DNA from: JAYZAP01 sp964645285
GTDB taxonomy: Bacteria > Pseudomonadota > Alphaproteobacteria > JAAXGF01
Length of the DNA stretch: 44,434 nt
Direction of reading: 5' to 3'
NCBI GenBank assembly: GCA_964645285.1
Contig: CAZYDR010000016.1
Coordinates: forward strand, 1-44,434
The notes beneath the pieces were generated by a model that saw only the letters and a list, made by a program, of their open reading frames with translations, had not been told where the DNA came from and did no database searches. Positions 35,725 through 44,179 of this stretch are shown one piece after another. Both the position numbers and the translations under genes were made by a program. Position 1 is the stretch's first letter. Each line of letters starts with the position of its first letter.

Positions 35725-36692
35725 GGGCAGCCCTCTTTGCCTTCGATCACCACGTAGTTGGGGCGGCCGTTATCGCGCCAGGCAGTGATGTTGTCGATGG
35801 AGCCGATGCGCAGTTCCTCGTCGGCGGACGTAGAGAAGAAGGCCGAGTGGGGGCTCAATAAGGCGCGAGGATGGCTGAGAATGGCGTGGCCGGGCGTCAT
35901 GGGCTCTTCGGGGAAGACATCGAGGCCAGCGCCTGCCAGATGGCCGCTGTCGAGCGTCGCGACCACGGCGTCGATATCGACCAGACCGCCGCGCGAGACA
36001 TTGATGAAATAGCTGCCCGGTTTCATGGTGGCCAGGGCCGCGGCATCGATCAGGTTTCCATTATCGGCGGTCAGCGGCATGTGAAGGGTAAACACGTCGC
36101 TTTGGCCGAGAAGTTCTCCGAGGTCGTCGATCCGTTCGACGCCGTCGGGCCAGGCATCGGCCGGGACATAAGGGTCATAGCCGACGACGCGGCCGAAGAA
36201 CGGCGTGGCGTAACTCCCAACGATGCGACCGATGTTGCCGAGGCCGGCGATACCGAAGGTCATGGTGTTGGGGCGGCGTAGCGGCCCGTGGGCGACGTAA
36301 TTGAAGATGCCGGCGTGCATGTCGCGGTCGTACAACGGCAGGGCGCGAACCAGGGACAAGGCCATAGCCAGGGTGTGGGTGGCGACCTCGGTAATATTGG
36401 CGGTCGGCACATTGGTTACCCAGATACCGTGTTCGCGGGCGGCATCGAGATCGACAATATCGACGCCGATGCCGGGATAGCTGACCATGCGCAGATTGGG
36501 CAGGGCTTCGAACACCGCTTCGGGGATGGGCGACTCCACGGCGACCATCGCCGTGGCGTTGGCGCCGGCGGCGATAATGTTCTCGACCGTGCCATTGGGT
36601 TCGAAGACGACGTTCATGCCGGCGTCCTTCAGCATGGCAACTTCGATAGGGCAGCTTGCTTCCGAGTAGTCGACAATCAGAACTTCAAACAT
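35721..36692 (-). CDS. D-isomer 2-hydroxyacid dehydrogenase family protein
   Basis: A 323-residue NAD-dependent dehydrogenase. The Rossmann motif is GIAGLGNIGRIVG (about residue 147 on), the Arg region is NVSRGGLVD, the Glu lies in LDVFPEEP and the catalytic His in SPHSAF. The C-terminus is short. It is the middle gene of an operon with an acyl-CoA synthetase upstream (21 nt) and an enoyl-CoA hydratase downstream (4-nt overlap). A pathway that activates a 2-oxo or 2-hydroxy acid to CoA is a reasonable but unproven reading. Confidence 0.9.
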   Translation of the reverse strand: MFEVLIVDYSEASCPIEVAMLKDAGMNVVFEPNGTVENIIAAGANATAMVAVESPIPEAVFEALPNLRMVSYPGIGVDIVDLDAAREHGIWVTNVPTANITEVATHTLAMALSLVRALPLYDRDMHAGIFNYVAHGPLRRPNTMTFGIAGLGNIGRIVGSYATPFFGRVVGYDPYVPADAWPDGVERIDDLGELLGQSDVFTLHMPLTADNGNLIDAAALATMKPGSYFINVSRGGLVDIDAVVATLDSGHLAGAGLDVFPEEPMTPGHAILSHPRALLSPHSAFFSTSADEELRIGSIDNITAWRDNGRPNYVVIEGKEGCP

Positions 36693-36713
36693 GGCATCAC
36701 CATTGACTGTAAA

Positions 36714-38402
36714 TCAGGCGGTTTTGAGCTGGTCGCCGAGGCCGAGCTCTTCGATGGTCTGCTCGCGCATGAGGAACTTTTGGATCTTGCCGGTCACCGT
36801 CATGGGAAAGCCATCGACGAATCTCACGTAACGCGGAATTTTGTAGTAGGCGATCTGGCCCTTGCAATAGGCCTTGATGTCGTCCTCGTTGACGCTCACG
36901 CCGTCGCGCAACATGATCCAGGCACAGAGTTCCTCGCCGTACTTGTCGTCGGGTACACCGATAACCTGGACGTCCTGGATTTTGGGATGGCTGTAGAGGA
37001 ATTCCTCGACTTCGCGAGGGTAGACGTTCTCGCCGCCGCGAATGACCATATCCTTGATACGTCCGACGATGTTGCAATAGCCCTCGTCATCGATGGTTGC
37101 CATGTCGCCGGTGTGCATCCAGCCGGCAGCGTCGATGGCCTCGCGGCTGCGTTCCTCATCGCCCCAGTAGCCGAGCATGACGCAGTAGCCCCGGGTCAGT
37201 AGTTCGCCGGCTTGGCCGCGCGGCGTGACCCGGCCGTCGCTGTCGATAATCTTGACTTCCACATGGGGAAAAATGCGGCCGACCGTGGAGACCCGCCGCT
37301 CCAGCGGGTCGTCGGTCGAGCTTTGAAAACTCACCGGGCTGGTCTCCGTCATGCCATAGGCGATGGTCACCTCGGTCATGTGCATTTCGCTGGTCACCCG
37401 CTTCATGACTTCAATGGGGCAGGGGGAACCGGCCATGATTCCGGTGCGTAGCGACGATAGGTCGAAGCGCCCGAACTCCGGATAGTCAAGTTCGGCGATG
37501 AACATGGTCGGCACCCCGTAGGCGCCGGTGCAACGCTCCTCCTCAATGGTCTCCAACACGGCCAGGGGTTCGAAACCCTCACCAGGAAAGATCATGGCGG
37601 CGCCGTGGGTTATGCAGGCGATGTTCCCCAGCACCATGCCGAAGCAGTGGTAGAGCGGCACCGGAATGCAAATTCGGTCCTTCTCCGTAAGGCGCTGGGC
37701 CTCGCCGATGAAGTAGCCGTTATTGAGGATACCGTGGTGGGTCAGGGTCGCGCCCTTGGGTTGGCCCGTGGTGCCGCTGGTGAACTGGATATTGATGGCG
37801 TCGTCGAACTGCAGTTGGCCGGCGAGTTCGGCTAAACGTTTCTCACCACCGTCCAACGGTACATCGGCGTAGTTGACCATGCCCGCCGTGGTTTCGTCGC
37901 CAAGCCGAATAACCAGACGCAGGTCGGGCAGACACGCGGCCTTGAGGTTGCCTGGCGTGGCGCTGTCGAGTTCAGGGGCGAGGTCGCGTAGCATGGTGAT
38001 GTAGTCGCTCGACTTGAATCTGTCAGCGAGGATCAAAGCTTTACAGCCAACCTTGGTCAGGGCGTACTCAAGTTCGGTCAGACGGTAGGCGGGGTTGATG
38101 TTGACTAGGATAAGTCCGGCCTTGGCGGTGGCGAACTGGGTGACCACCCACTCGGAATTATTGGGTGACCAGATGCCGATGCGATCCCCAGGCTCGAGCC
38201 CGCGTTCTATCAAGCCATTGGCCAGGGCATCGACCCGCAGCTTGAACTCGGCGTAAGTCCAGCGAACGTTCTGATGGCGGACGACCAGGGCCTCATGATC
38301 GGGCCAGCGCGCCACGGCCCTGTCGAAGTGAGCGCCGATGGTGTCACCGATTAGGGCCTTGTCGCTGGTCCCGTGCACATAGCTTTCAATATTGCTTGTC
38401 AT
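36714..38402 (-). CDS. AMP-forming acyl-CoA synthetase
   Basis: A 562-residue ANL-family ligase: FTSGTTGQPKGATLTHHG (P-loop), YGMTETSPVSF, the MHTGDMATIDDEGY core, RGGENVYPREVEEFL and the C-terminal lysine in TVTGKIQKF. The ATG at 38402 is preferred because GGAG stands 6 nt upstream; the ATG at 38414 overlaps the purine tract. It activates a medium-chain or branched fatty acid to its CoA ester through an acyl-AMP. It heads the operon with the 2-hydroxyacid dehydrogenase and the enoyl-CoA hydratase. Confidence 0.92.
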   Translation of the reverse strand: MTSNIESYVHGTSDKALIGDTIGAHFDRAVARWPDHEALVVRHQNVRWTYAEFKLRVDALANGLIERGLEPGDRIGIWSPNNSEWVVTQFATAKAGLILVNINPAYRLTELEYALTKVGCKALILADRFKSSDYITMLRDLAPELDSATPGNLKAACLPDLRLVIRLGDETTAGMVNYADVPLDGGEKRLAELAGQLQFDDAINIQFTSGTTGQPKGATLTHHGILNNGYFIGEAQRLTEKDRICIPVPLYHCFGMVLGNIACITHGAAMIFPGEGFEPLAVLETIEEERCTGAYGVPTMFIAELDYPEFGRFDLSSLRTGIMAGSPCPIEVMKRVTSEMHMTEVTIAYGMTETSPVSFQSSTDDPLERRVSTVGRIFPHVEVKIIDSDGRVTPRGQAGELLTRGYCVMLGYWGDEERSREAIDAAGWMHTGDMATIDDEGYCNIVGRIKDMVIRGGENVYPREVEEFLYSHPKIQDVQVIGVPDDKYGEELCAWIMLRDGVSVNEDDIKAYCKGQIAYYKIPRYVRFVDGFPMTVTGKIQKFLMREQTIEELGLGDQLKTA

Positions 38403-38567
38403 GCGTCGCTCCATCCCCCAGTAGCACGATTAATCGTTGGCATGATGGAGCAGCCCCCCGTTGCTGTCCACAAAGCGGTCCGTTGCCGAGGTCGCAATAT
38501 GCGGTTTTGTTAGTATGCAGTGCGGCAACACCGGCCAAAAAAGTTGAAACGGGAACGCGTCGAAGTC

Positions 38568-38596
38568 CTTGACACCAATGGTAAACGAACTATACC
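38568..38596 (+). promoter_or_regulatory. Sigma-70-like promoter P1 for cspA
   Basis: A perfect TTGACA (38568-38573) and TATACC (38591-38596) are 17 nt apart. Transcription from near 38603 would give a leader of about 145 nt before the ATG, the length usual for cold-shock genes with a temperature-sensitive leader. Confidence 0.65.
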
Positions 38597-38657
38597 TGCT
38601 CAGAACGTTTCGCAGTCGTTTCGCGCGACCTGAACAATCGTCTTGCGGTTGACTTGG

Positions 38658-38686
38658 TTTTCACCTGACATTGTGAACGTTATAAT
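38658..38686 (+). promoter_or_regulatory. Possible second promoter P2 for cspA
   Basis: A perfect TATAAT (38681-38686) has a weak TTTTCA 17 nt upstream. It would give a leader of about 55 nt. Together with P1 it may offer two start sites that differ in leader structure. Confidence 0.4.
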
Positions 38687-38747
38687 CCAAAGGGCCGTTA
38701 CACAATGTTCGGCACGACATCGACACACTAGTTAGAGGTTACAGGCT

Positions 38748-38957
38748 ATGCCTATCGGAACCGTCAAATGGTTTAACCCCACCAAGGGTTACGGATTCAT
38801 CGAACCCGAGGAGGGCGGCAAGGACGCGTTTGTCCATATTTCCGCCGTCGAGCGCGCTGGACTCAGCGGCCTCAATGAAGGCCAGAAAGTTTCCTTCGAG
38901 CTCCAGACCGGGCAAAACGGAAAGACTTCGGCAGAGAATCTCGCTCTCGCCGAATAA
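38748..38957 (+). CDS. cspA: Cold-shock protein, CspA family
   Basis: A 69-residue cold-shock domain with RNP1 KGYGFIEP and RNP2 DAFVHISAV and the initial GTVKWFNPTKG. It binds single-stranded RNA and DNA and acts as an RNA chaperone. AGAGG precedes the ATG by 9 nt. Two promoter candidates lie in the 345-nt upstream gap, which holds no other gene, and an intrinsic terminator follows 150 nt later. Confidence 0.95.
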   Translation: MPIGTVKWFNPTKGYGFIEPEEGGKDAFVHISAVERAGLSGLNEGQKVSFELQTGQNGKTSAENLALAE

Positions 38958-38970
38958 TCGGTATCGTGCG

Positions 38971-38996
38971 CCGCTTGCGACTTTGGTCGCGAGCGG
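38971..38996 (+). other. Strong hairpin in the cspA 3' untranslated region
   Basis: CCGCTTGCGAC (38971-38981) pairs with GTCGCGAGCGG (38986-38996) over 11 bp with one G-T wobble and a TTTG loop. There is no following T run, so it is not a classical terminator. It may stabilise the messenger against 3' decay ahead of the true terminator at 39108. Confidence 0.6.
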
Positions 38997-39107
38997 TGGC
39001 ACCTACTGAGTGAGACCCTGAGTATAGCGGCTTCCCGACGATGCATTAGTATGGCTCGGAATTCCGTTTTAGGTGGTATCTTCCGGCTCTAGCGGTCGGA
39101 AGTGAAG

Positions 39108-39135
39108 GCCGTGCATTGCACGGCTTTTCTCTTTT
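39108..39135 (+). terminator. Intrinsic terminator for cspA
   Basis: GCCGTGC (39108-39114) pairs with GCACGGC (39118-39124) around an ATT loop and is followed by TTTTCTCTTTT. It also separates cspA from the convergent DUF6687-like remnant. Confidence 0.85.
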
Positions 39136-39152
39136 GGAGCGGCGCGCCATGC

Positions 39153-40165
39153 TCAGGGGTCGTAGGGATCCCACCCCGGTTCGCCCTCAGCCAACGCCTG
39201 TTTCACGGCGTCGTGGAAATCTCCGGCGCTCATAACGCTCTCATCATCGCCCTGGAGAGCAAGCCGCGGTGTTAACGCTGAGACGCCGTCAAACTTCCAT
39301 TCCACGCCATCCGGCTCTTCAGCGGAAAGGGTAGCCGCCAATGGCTCCAGAGCGATCCGGGGCGGCGGCGGTGCAGTGATGTATTGCACCCAGCTTTCGT
39401 AGCGGTAGAGAAAGCTGTAGCGCTGTCCTTGCACTGTGAGTACCCGGTTACACCGGGTGGCGTTGTTGATGACCATGGGGTGACAGGTTTCATGGCTCAA
39501 CTGTGTAAAGCGATGCACTGGGCGCGAAGACCAGTCTTCGGGAATGCATACGACCGCCAGGTCGAGCGCGGGGTCTTTTCAATGGTCACATCGCCATCGG
39601 CGATTGCCCGTTCGCTCTCGTCCAGAGCCTGGCCTTCATCGCGCCACATATGCTCGTAGTCACCTGTGTTGACCGCGATGTCATGGAAGCGAGCCAGAAG
39701 TTCGCGGTATAGCGAGGCGCAGAGCCCACCATAGGGTTGCTCGAACAGGGCGTCGTCGAGAGGCGACAGGTCGGGATCGGCAAAAGCCGAGACCGTAAAG
39801 GCGATACGCGCGGCCTGACGGTTGCTATAGGTGGCAAGATCACCAGCCCTCGCCACACCACACAGTAAAGATCGCAAGGCAATAGCGGTGTCCGGTTCTA
39901 TCAACGTAAACAGGCCAACCAAGCCGTCCTCGTCGAAGTGATTGTTGGACACGGCTCGAGCGACCAAATGATAATCCAGCGAGTCCAGGTAGTTAAAAAC
40001 CATTTCGGCGGAAGTATCGGCTTTCAAGGCCTCGGGCGCACCGCTCTTGGGTCAATGGGACAGGGTGATTTCGGTTGCCGAATTACCCGAGCCATCGACG
40101 ATGATATTAGGTGTATCGCCAAGTTCGTCGAAGGCGAGAAAATAGCACTTGTCTGCGTCGCCCAT
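39153..40165 (-). pseudogene. DUF6687-like protein, in-frame TGA and frameshift
   Basis: From the ATG at 40165 the frame reads an N-terminus like the family I know as DUF6687 (FDELGDTPNIIVDGSGN and ITLSH), then an opal codon where the family has Trp (LSHW-P), so TGG to TGA. The frame continues with SGAPEALKADTSAEM and the central domain to about 39510. A shift there is needed to reach the C-terminal part (MVINNATRCNRVL, YRYESWVQY) ending at 39153. The repaired length is about 337 residues. Function is unknown even for intact members. It follows the sarcosine-oxidase-like gene by 14 nt. The family name is from memory and less certain than the lesions. Confidence 0.68.
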
Positions 40166-40179
40166 GGAATTATCACCGA

Positions 40180-41367
40180 TTAGGAAATCGACCCTGGACC
40201 GTAGGCTCCCACGAGCAACTCGCCATCGGCGAAGCGTTCAAGGCGGTACGGCGAAATATCAATATCCGGCGTCATGCCGAGGGCCAACTTGGCGACCATT
40301 TCGCTCACCGCCGGCGCCAGTTTGAAGCCATGGCCGGAAAAGCCACAGGCCAAGTGAAGGCCGGGCGCAGCCTCGACCGGACCCAGGATGGGGTTCCAGT
40401 CGGGCGTGATGTCATAAGGGCCATCCCAGGTACCGGTAAATTCGCCTTCGCCATAGGCCGGCATGCGGTGCGCCAACTGCTCACCAAGACCCGTAATGAA
40501 ATTCATATCCGTCGGCACATCCATGTTTTCTGGGCTATTAAGCGGTTTGCCGAAATCGCCTGTGCCCACAAGGGCCCCCTTGGCGGTGGTTGGCCGGACG
40601 TACATCTTGTTGGCGGTGGTCAGGTCCTTGACGATGGGGAAGCTGGTTTCGTAGGGCTCGTCCGCGCCAAAGGTCACCACCGTATGGCGCGATATCTCGA
40701 TGGGGATATCAATATCCAGCCACGGGCCGAGACGCGGTGACCACGGCCCCATGGCGGCAACCACCAGGTCAGCCGAAATGTCGACGGCATAGGTTTTCAC
40801 ACCGGTGACACGATCACCATCACGTATCAACCCGAGCACGGCGCGGTTACGCAACAACTCGACGCCCAATTCGAGACCGGCGCGCACATAGGAATAGGTG
40901 GTCTGACTGGGATCGGCGAAACCGGAGCGCGGCTCATAGCCAATGGCAGCCACGTCATCGAGGGCGAGCAGGGGGTTGAGCGCCTTGGCCTCGACGGCAT
41001 CGACCGGGTAGGTCTCGGCGCCGGCGTTGGCCTGCATGGCGAGATTTTCTTCAAGGCTGGCGGCGGCGCCGCCTTCGGGGGCGAGAATCAGATAGCCGGT
41101 ATGAACCCAGCCGCAGTCGGCCTCGTCATGGCCGAGGGACTCGCGGAAGTTCTCGAACACACCAAGGCTGTACTGAGCCAGCCGGGTATTGCTCGGAATG
41201 GAATAATGAATGCGGACGATAGCACAGGATTTTGCCGTACCGCCGGAGCAGGTTTGTTCGCGCTCGATCAACAACACCCGCTCACAGCCCAAAGACTTGA
41301 GGTGAAACGCCGTCGCCGTGCCGACCACGCCGCCGCCGATCACTACGGCATCATAGGAGTTCGTCAT
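40180..41367 (-). CDS. FAD-dependent oxidoreductase, sarcosine oxidase/DadA-like
   Basis: A 395-residue DAO-family flavoprotein with VIGGGVVGTATAFHL at the N-terminus and a C-terminal CGFSGHGFKLAP, the pattern of SoxB and related amine oxidases. GTWDGPYDITPDWNPILG is typical of the substrate domain. It lacks a GcvT part. It probably oxidises an N-methyl or secondary amino acid. It diverges from the fused hpnC-hpnD gene across a 125-nt gap. Confidence 0.88.
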   Translation of the reverse strand: MTNSYDAVVIGGGVVGTATAFHLKSLGCERVLLIEREQTCSGGTAKSCAIVRIHYSIPSNTRLAQYSLGVFENFRESLGHDEADCGWVHTGYLILAPEGGAAASLEENLAMQANAGAETYPVDAVEAKALNPLLALDDVAAIGYEPRSGFADPSQTTYSYVRAGLELGVELLRNRAVLGLIRDGDRVTGVKTYAVDISADLVVAAMGPWSPRLGPWLDIDIPIEISRHTVVTFGADEPYETSFPIVKDLTTANKMYVRPTTAKGALVGTGDFGKPLNSPENMDVPTDMNFITGLGEQLAHRMPAYGEGEFTGTWDGPYDITPDWNPILGPVEAAPGLHLACGFSGHGFKLAPAVSEMVAKLALGMTPDIDISPYRLERFADGELLVGAYGPGSIS

Positions 41368-41492
41368 CGCACACCACCATTATTGACATTCCATCGTGAT
41401 AGCGCGATGTCGCGGCGCTGTCACGGCTTTGCCGCCCGTGGGCGACGTGTTATTGATCACCCGAGCCCGATGAATACCAAAGAGCGGTGATA

Positions 41493-43199
41493 ATGAGCCC
41501 ACAATCGGGCATTGCGATAGCCCCATCCAAGGGCGCTGAGGATGAGAATTTTCCAGTTGGGTCGTGGCTGTTGCCGGCTCGGCTCAGGCCTCACGTGGCC
41601 TTATTCTACAACGTGGTGCGGGCGGCCGATGATATTGCCGACCATGGAACGATGACGGCGGAACAGAAAATCGCCGGCCTCGATGCCTTCGATCTGGCGT
41701 TGCGCGGCGAAACGCCGGTCGCCGAAGGTTGCGAAATCGCCGCTCGCCTAGCCGCCAGGCTCGGCGAAGTCGGCGTAACCATTGATCACGCCCGAGCCTT
41801 GCTTATCGCCTTCAAACAGGACGCCACCAAGAACCGCTATGCGGACTGGCACGATCTGATGGGCTACTGTCGCAACTCGGCCAACCCGGTGGGGCGCTTT
41901 CTGCTCGACCTTCATGGCGAAGGTGAAATTGGCCACGCCGCCTCCGATGCGCTTTGCGCGGCCCTGCAAATCATCAACCATCTCCAGGACTGCCAGGACG
42001 ATTATCGCGATATCGACCGGGTTTATCTGCCGCTCGACCTGTTTGCCGCCGCCGGCATTGGTGTCGAAGCACTGGATGAGGCCAAATCGTCGCCGGCCCT
42101 GCGCTGGGTTCTCGACCGGGTCCTGGACGGTGTCGACGAACTGGTCGCCGCGGCCCGTCCCCTGGCGTCGACTATTCGCCATGGTGGTATGCGCCGCGAA
42201 GCGTCCGTAATCGTTGCTCTGGCCGAGGCCCTGGCTACGGAGCTCCGGAATCGCGATCCCCTGGCCGAGCGTGTTGATCTCAACCGTGGCCTAAAGATCG
42301 CCTGCGTCATACGAGGTTTGTGGCGCGCCATGACCGAGACGCCCGGGTCTCTCGACGACCCCGCGGCCGCTTATGCCCGCGCTCTGGTGCAACGCTCCGG
42401 CAGTTCATTCTACGGCGCCATGCGGTTGCTGCCCCAGGATCAGCGCGAGGCCATGTACGCGGTCTACGCCTTTTGCCGCGAGGTCGACGACATCGCCGAC
42501 GGTCTCGGCACGGCGAGCGCCAAGCAGAAGGCCCTGGCGGACTGGGATGCGGAGATCGATGCGCTTTACGACGGACATCCCCAGCGCATGATTTCCCAGG
42601 CATTGGCCGAGCCGGTCGCACGTTTTGGTCTGCGCCGGGATGATTTCGCCGAGATCCTGCGCGGCGTTGAAACCGATGTCAACGGCCCGGTGATAGGGCC
42701 GTCCATGGCGGAGTTGGAGCTTTACTGCGCCCGGGTTGCCGGCGCCGTCGGCTTATTGTCCGTGCGGGTGTTCGGTTGCAGCGATGCCCGCGCAGATGAG
42801 TTCGCTCTGGCCGTGGGCGAAGCCCTGCAGTTGACGAATATCCTCCGCGATGTGGTCGAAGACGCCGAGGAGGGGCGGCTCTACCTGCCCCTTGAGGCTC
42901 TGGAAGCGGCGGGCATTACCACACGCGACCCGCGGGACGTGGCTACTCATCCAGCGCTGCCCGAGGCCTGTGCCACGGTCGCCCTTGCTGCCCGGGAACG
43001 CTATAGCGAAGCACAATCCATGCTGGCGGCCATGACGGCGGACGATCGGGCATCGCTTCGCCCAGCGGTGGTGATGATGACTGTATATGACAGGCTGCTC
43101 GAACGCCTGGTGGCGAACCGCTGGCAGCGGCCCGAACAGCGCATCAAGGTCCCCCGGGTGGAGAAGATGTGGATTGCTCTTCGCTACGGCGTGATGTAA
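41493..43199 (+). CDS. hpnCD: Fused HpnC-HpnD squalene-pathway synthase
   Basis: A 568-residue protein that joins two squalene/phytoene synthase domains, normally separate proteins of about 280-290 residues. Domain 1 (about 15-280) is HpnC-like: ENFPVGSWLLPARLRPHV, DDIAD at 46-50, YCRNSANPVGR at 125-135 and NHLQDCQDD at 162-170. Domain 2 (about 290-568) is HpnD-like: SGSSFYGAMRLLP, DDIAD at 332-336, VAGAVGLLSVRVFG and TNILRDVVED at 448-457. HpnD makes presqualene diphosphate from farnesyl diphosphate and HpnC turns it into hydroxysqualene. There is almost no linker and the frame is unbroken. The ATG at 41493 is preferred to a GTG two codons earlier. HpnE is not in the window. Confidence 0.88.
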   Translation: MSPQSGIAIAPSKGAEDENFPVGSWLLPARLRPHVALFYNVVRAADDIADHGTMTAEQKIAGLDAFDLALRGETPVAEGCEIAARLAARLGEVGVTIDHARALLIAFKQDATKNRYADWHDLMGYCRNSANPVGRFLLDLHGEGEIGHAASDALCAALQIINHLQDCQDDYRDIDRVYLPLDLFAAAGIGVEALDEAKSSPALRWVLDRVLDGVDELVAAARPLASTIRHGGMRREASVIVALAEALATELRNRDPLAERVDLNRGLKIACVIRGLWRAMTETPGSLDDPAAAYARALVQRSGSSFYGAMRLLPQDQREAMYAVYAFCREVDDIADGLGTASAKQKALADWDAEIDALYDGHPQRMISQALAEPVARFGLRRDDFAEILRGVETDVNGPVIGPSMAELELYCARVAGAVGLLSVRVFGCSDARADEFALAVGEALQLTNILRDVVEDAEEGRLYLPLEALEAAGITTRDPRDVATHPALPEACATVALAARERYSEAQSMLAAMTADDRASLRPAVVMMTVYDRLLERLVANRWQRPEQRIKVPRVEKMWIALRYGVM

Positions 43200-43231
43200 C
43201 AGCCATGCATTCAAGCAAGTAGGAGCGGGCG

Positions 43232-44011
43232 ATGAGAGCTATTATTCTGGCGGCGGGCAAGGGACGGCGCATGGCCTTCGATGGTGTGCCCATGCCTAAG
43301 GTCATGCTCTCGTTCGGCGGCAAGTCGTTACTGCGTCGCCACATTGAAATTCTGCGCCATTGCGGAGTCGACGAAATCGTCGTCGCGGTGGGCTATCGCC
43401 GTGAGCTGATCGACCGGGAAATCGCCGCCATGGGCGTCAGCGATTGGGTCGAGGCGGTCTATAACCCGGAATTCGAGGAAGGCAGTATCGTCACTCTGTG
43501 GAGCGTGCGCGAGCAGTTGCTGCGCGGCGGTGACGTGGTCCTTATGGACGGCGATGTGCTGTACGACCACCGCATGATGGATCGCCTGCTACGGTCCGAT
43601 CACGGAAATTGCTTTCTGCTCGACCGTGACTTCGAACTCGGCGAAGAACCGACCAAGCTATGTGTGCGCGACGGCCATCTGGTGGAGTTCCATAAGGTGG
43701 TCAACGTGGAATTCGACTTCTGGGGCGAATCCGTAGGTTTCTTCCGCCTGACTGAAGATGTCGCTCATCGTCTGGTGCCTGCGGCCAAACGCTATCTCGA
43801 CGCGGACATGCGGTTTGAACTCTACGATCAGGCGTTACGCGACCTCCTGCTGACAGATTCGCCGGGGACCTTCGGTTTTGAGGATATTTCGGGCCTGCCA
43901 TGGACCGAGATCGATTTTCAGGAGGACGTCATGCACGCGGTCGACCGGGTCCTGCCCGACTTGATCGATCACAGTGCCGACAGTAGCAACGCCGCGGCGG
44001 GTAGCGGCTGA
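43232..44011 (+). CDS. Sugar/choline-phosphate nucleotidyltransferase-like protein
   Basis: A 259-residue NTP transferase of the GT-A type. It has AIILAAGKGRRM, MPKVMLSFGGKSLLRRHIE, a metal Asp in LMDGDVLYD, ESVGFFRLTED and LPWTEIDFQEDV. It resembles phosphocholine cytidylyltransferase-family proteins that make a CDP- or UDP-activated head group. AGGAG stands 7 nt before the ATG, 32 nt after the hpnCD stop, so the two are probably co-transcribed. The acceptor phosphate is unknown; a role in lipid head groups would fit its neighbours. Confidence 0.85.
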   Translation: MRAIILAAGKGRRMAFDGVPMPKVMLSFGGKSLLRRHIEILRHCGVDEIVVAVGYRRELIDREIAAMGVSDWVEAVYNPEFEEGSIVTLWSVREQLLRGGDVVLMDGDVLYDHRMMDRLLRSDHGNCFLLDRDFELGEEPTKLCVRDGHLVEFHKVVNVEFDFWGESVGFFRLTEDVAHRLVPAAKRYLDADMRFELYDQALRDLLLTDSPGTFGFEDISGLPWTEIDFQEDVMHAVDRVLPDLIDHSADSSNAAAGSG

Positions 44012-44047
44012 TTTTGCAACAGCGAAAAAATCGCCGGTGGCAAATAT

Positions 44048-44076
44048 TTGTCAATAAATTCATTACCCTATATACT
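44048..44076 (+). promoter_or_regulatory. Sigma-70-like promoter for the dxs transcript
   Basis: TTGTCA (44048-44053) and TATACT (44071-44076) are exactly 17 nt apart in an AT-rich patch after the nucleotidyltransferase gene. Transcription would begin near 44083, giving a leader of about 280 nt before dxs. Confidence 0.65.
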
Positions 44077-44107
44077 GTCGCCCACGCGACAATCAGGATT
44101 GTGGTTG

Positions 44108-44179
44108 GCGCCCGCGACTTCAGGCGCGAAGGTTTCAATCGCAACTGCCTGATTGGTACGCCTGAAGGTGAGAGGGCGC
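44108..44179 (+). promoter_or_regulatory. Candidate structured RNA leader upstream of dxs
   Basis: Nested perfect stems: P1 GCGCCC (44108-44113) with GGGCGC (44174-44179), P2 TTCAGGCG (44119-44126) with CGCCTGAA (44159-44166), and P3 CAATC (44136-44140) with GATTG (44151-44155). TCAGGC (44120-44125) can instead pair with GCCTGA (44147-44152), which would break both P2 and P3. It starts about 25 nt after the predicted transcription start. I do not recognise a known riboswitch class. The rest of the gap to 44365 shows no gene that I can support. Confidence 0.45.

Noticed and set aside
34510..35757. 415-codon rightward frame over the enoyl-CoA hydratase gene.
   Set aside because: It is antisense to a clear crotonase-fold gene and its start overlaps the AcnX small subunit in another frame.
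38971..38996. Intrinsic terminator for cspA.
   Set aside because: The hairpin is strong but has no T run; the hairpin at 39108 has one.
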